A stretch of 64,000 bases of DNA from Fictibacillus barbaricus (GTDB lineage: Bacteria > Bacillota > Bacilli > Bacillales > Fictibacillaceae), in the NCBI RefSeq assembly GCF_014635025.1, contig NZ_BMCE01000002.1, forward strand, positions 992,001 through 1,056,000. The letters run 5' to 3'. The notes beneath the pieces are model-generated. The model was not told where the DNA came from, made no database searches, and worked only from the letters and a program-made list of their open reading frames with translations. Below, piece after piece: positions 63,001 to 64,000 of the stretch; position 1 is the first letter of the stretch, and every line of letters begins with the position of its first letter. Position numbers and translations under genes: made by a program.

Positions 63001-63200
63001 AAAAAAGGAAGTGCTATATTTGAATATTCATTATCAATCCCAAAATTTGCAATATCGCCAGATATACAGAAAACAATGTGATCTGAACCACGTCCCTTAG
63101 CTATAAGAGCACTAAAGAGTTTATTTTGTTTTTTTATTAAAGTATTTTCATATATAGTAGAAAAATGTATATCAGTTAAGTGAAACAATGTAAGAATCAA
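60069..63200 (-). CDS. Calcineurin-like phosphoesterase fused to a P-loop (STAND-like) NTPase
   Basis: A 1043-aa fusion. Residues 1-290 are a complete metallophosphoesterase: DIH (10-12), GD (48-49), GNHD (90-93), HH (213-214) and GHEH (241-244). After a linker, a P-loop NTPase follows, with GDKDSGKT at 397-404 and Walker B LIVDDWHR near 468. The remaining 500 residues are helical, as in NACHT/STAND sensors. TTG at 63200 is chosen because GGGAGGAAG lies six bases upstream; the longer frame to 63230 overlaps that site. The layout of an enzymatic N-terminus, NTPase and helical sensor fits an infection-activated effector. It is a single-gene unit next to the type I RM operon. Confidence 0.8.
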   Translation of the reverse strand: MILTLFHLTDIHFSTIYENTLIKKQNKLFSALIAKGRGSDHIVFCISGDIANFGIDNEYSNIALPFFDSLKNIFEEELNDIPCEFLFIPGNHDCDFSDNEEMDLRDQLINSIISKPALCNNSKFIKGIRTQEHFLSFKDLFHNEWTSCKLIGSNDLFDKVELNIKGKSIIFNLFNTSWISTKKERPGNMFYPVSFVEDLISSYSGDINVSLLHHPTHWLNPNNKRDMENLLQKHSDFILSGHEHSFTNVTLTDWTTRAINFIEGSALQEHGSPEVSGFNSIQIDLESLEFCCKKHTWDSTLYKEEDATIWKPFTKELSAKFNEPTLLNIKPEFEEFLYDIGIPISHPRVPNLKLKDIYIYPNIEEVLYQKDVELLSTPEEIPELLKSDKESHFLFKGDKDSGKTALAKILFNYFVGEKYFPLFISGGDVTPSLTRNIDLLIKKTIDRVYGIEKRDSYIQLKKEQRILIVDDWHRTPINSASKASFLEHANRYFNQVIFFSELNNSINDAIEMISKEEKYTLRYFDIMKFGHVKRDEFIENWVSLGQRETLEDSDLLKEVDRINRIMKPILMQSYVPKFPLYLLIIIKTIETGTPHNLDKSSNGYYFEILIKDSLAAIEIENNETDKIYQYLTDLAFEMLKHPMNSLTSEEWRIFHKNHLQYYDMNDDQIVFKEIQEKLVKEKVIRNSTKGYEFYYPYIYYFFVAQNLARNINKGSIKGIIKEMCQNLHNNEYANIIMFLTHLSKDSFIKEEVLLAAESIFNDVAPLKLEEDVNLINELCEELSPLILHDVNVKEHRKMLNKQMDENERNQRPNEAMQALEQLAASTEDESSEVINAMQKIEQLNKGFKMLDIIGQILKNYYGSMSGSDKQELCEEHFKLGLRINHRFISDLNNENESLLHYISSYIIDKGLEKDVQKAQKTAKNILYSIGGFVTFNTISKIALSIGTEDLDRTYHRVREQLSYNSIDLIHLFIMLECYEEFPSAELQRIYECNKYNKVALQIIQNMIKRYLYMFETSKSQKQRICSLIGIEISPKMKVQLLSK

Positions 63201-63588
63201 TTGACTTCCTCCCAATAGTATTGTTAACAAAATTATACAATAAGAAAGCTATCATTGGTATATAATGTAATTTGTTTCTTTCAGTTTTTCTATATTTACT
63301 TATTCTATAACTAGTATAAAGTGAAAAAATTAACAGTGCCATAATAGTCTACTTTATTGAACCTCTTTACTACATTTGTAAACATAAATTATCTAGAAAT
63401 GAATACAGTTTTCAGAATTGACGAGCAGCTTGTGAAATATTCTCACTTTCAAGCAATTATCTTCTCTCACTAGAACTCATAGTAGCTTTCATAACCAAAT
63501 GTTTCATGCAGTATAAAAAATAGAATAAGAGATTCAACAAAAAAAGCACCTGCAAGTGGTACTTTCTTTTAAGTATTAGGAAATAGTA
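63201..63588. other. 388-bp gap with a terminator, no gene
   Basis: It contains the promoter region of the phosphoesterase-NTPase gene and, at about 63539-63572, a hairpin (AAAGTACCAC/GTGCTTT on the minus strand, followed by TTTTTTT), which terminates the gene cut by the window edge. Nothing else is recognisable. Confidence 0.55.
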
Positions 63589-64000
63589 TTACAACTGTTT
63601 ACACCCGTATAAATCTAGTTTTAGTACATTCCCATTATAGTCTTTGTGACAAACAGGGCAGTGGACGTCCCAGTTGTTTTCGACCTGATTGTTATAATTA
63701 CCAAACGCATATTTCATAAGAGCAAAATTATGATTTATGTTCTGATGCTCCCTTTTATATCTGCAAGTATTTGACACCCACACTTCATAATCATTTGGAC
63801 ATTTATATGTTTGTTTATATACCTTATCTTCACAATGAGCTTTCTCACCGCAACTTGGGCATATGGTCTTTTGCAAGCCAAAAAAATGAAGAATTCTCTT
63901 AATATATGTTTGAATATTTTCCAGATTCCCTGGCAAAGCAAAAAAGTGACTTAAATGATATAAACTATTTGAATCGACATTCCAATTCGTTGCATTGTTA
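63589..64000 (-). CDS. Zinc-cluster protein, 5' end outside the window
   Basis: The reading frame is open to the right edge of the window (through SNSLYHLSHFFALPGN), so the TTG near 63936 is not its start and the N-terminus is missing. The visible 135 residues contain CPSCGEKAHCEDK, a later KCPNDYEVW, NTCRYKREH and CPVCHKDYNG, giving several CxxC pairs likely to bind zinc. The C-terminus is YGCKQL. No family is recognised. It lies on the same strand as the whole island and may be another defence-associated gene. Confidence 0.6.
   Translation of the reverse strand, partial: NNATNWNVDSNSLYHLSHFFALPGNLENIQTYIKRILHFFGLQKTICPSCGEKAHCEDKVYKQTYKCPNDYEVWVSNTCRYKREHQNINHNFALMKYAFGNYNNQVENNWDVHCPVCHKDYNGNVLKLDLYGCKQL

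Noticed and set aside
1-64000. CRISPR array, tRNA or rRNA genes, IS elements
   Set aside because: No regularly spaced 25-40-base repeats, no cloverleaf-like or rRNA-like segments, and no transposase or intact integrase frame were found on reading both strands. The only regular tandem repeat (1931-2035) has a 21-bp period, too short for CRISPR.

Overview
The window looks like a chromosomal segment of an aerobic, endospore-forming member of the Bacillales. Supporting this are a GerA-type germinant receptor operon, a ComK homologue, SAM-I (S-box) riboswitches, a YunD-like nucleotidase, YtrA-type GntR/ABC genes, a DUF3231 protein, a CBO0543-like membrane protein and strong AGGAGG-type ribosome binding sites. 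A Fictibacillus-like genus would fit, but this is an inference from gene content only.

Positions 1-35,000 are ordinary but accessory-rich chromosome with moderate G+C. They hold modA-modB without modC; two near-identical SAM-I riboswitches, one before an orphan metQ and one before an alpha/beta hydrolase; a methyltransferase/monooxygenase/yunD cluster; comK and small regulators; a VTT-domain membrane protein; a secreted M14 carboxypeptidase; a TetR-SDR pair with matching operators; a Tat-exported phosphoesterase; a gerABC operon; and a stretch rich in DinB, AHSA1/SRPBCC and ArsR genes (23.5-35 kb). This stretch shows decay and rearrangement: a dead DinB paralogue, a frameshifted CWC-type gene, and a deletion scar that joins the 3' ends of a phosphoesterase gene and a carboxypeptidase gene whose intact relatives lie at 10.3-15.1 kb.

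From about 35,040 to the right edge everything changes. About 29 kb is A+T-rich, every gene is on the minus strand, and nearly every gene belongs to a family used against foreign DNA. From right to left (direction of transcription) these are: a zinc-cluster protein cut by the window edge; a calcineurin-like phosphoesterase fused to a P-loop NTPase; a type I restriction-modification operon with an extra half-size specificity protein (S'-M-S-R); an unknown Cys-rich protein; an ArdC-like/ImmA metallopeptidase; a 1160-residue unknown protein translationally coupled to a 1601-residue DEAH helicase with a DUF1998-like end (Druantia III-like layout); a NUDIX hydrolase coupled to an SRA-HNH modification-dependent nuclease, followed by an HEPN protein; and EVE-McrB/McrC followed by an EEP-family nuclease. 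This is a defence island whose modules target unmodified DNA (type I RM), modified DNA (McrBC, SRA-HNH) and probably phage infection cues (phosphoesterase-NTPase, HEPN, helicase pair).

The best candidates for an undescribed system are the phosphoesterase-NTPase fusion (60069-63200), the McrB-McrC-EEP operon, and the NUDIX/SRA-HNH/HEPN unit. No rRNA, tRNA, CRISPR array, IS element or intact integrase was recognised. All family assignments come from reading the translated sequence; no database search was run.
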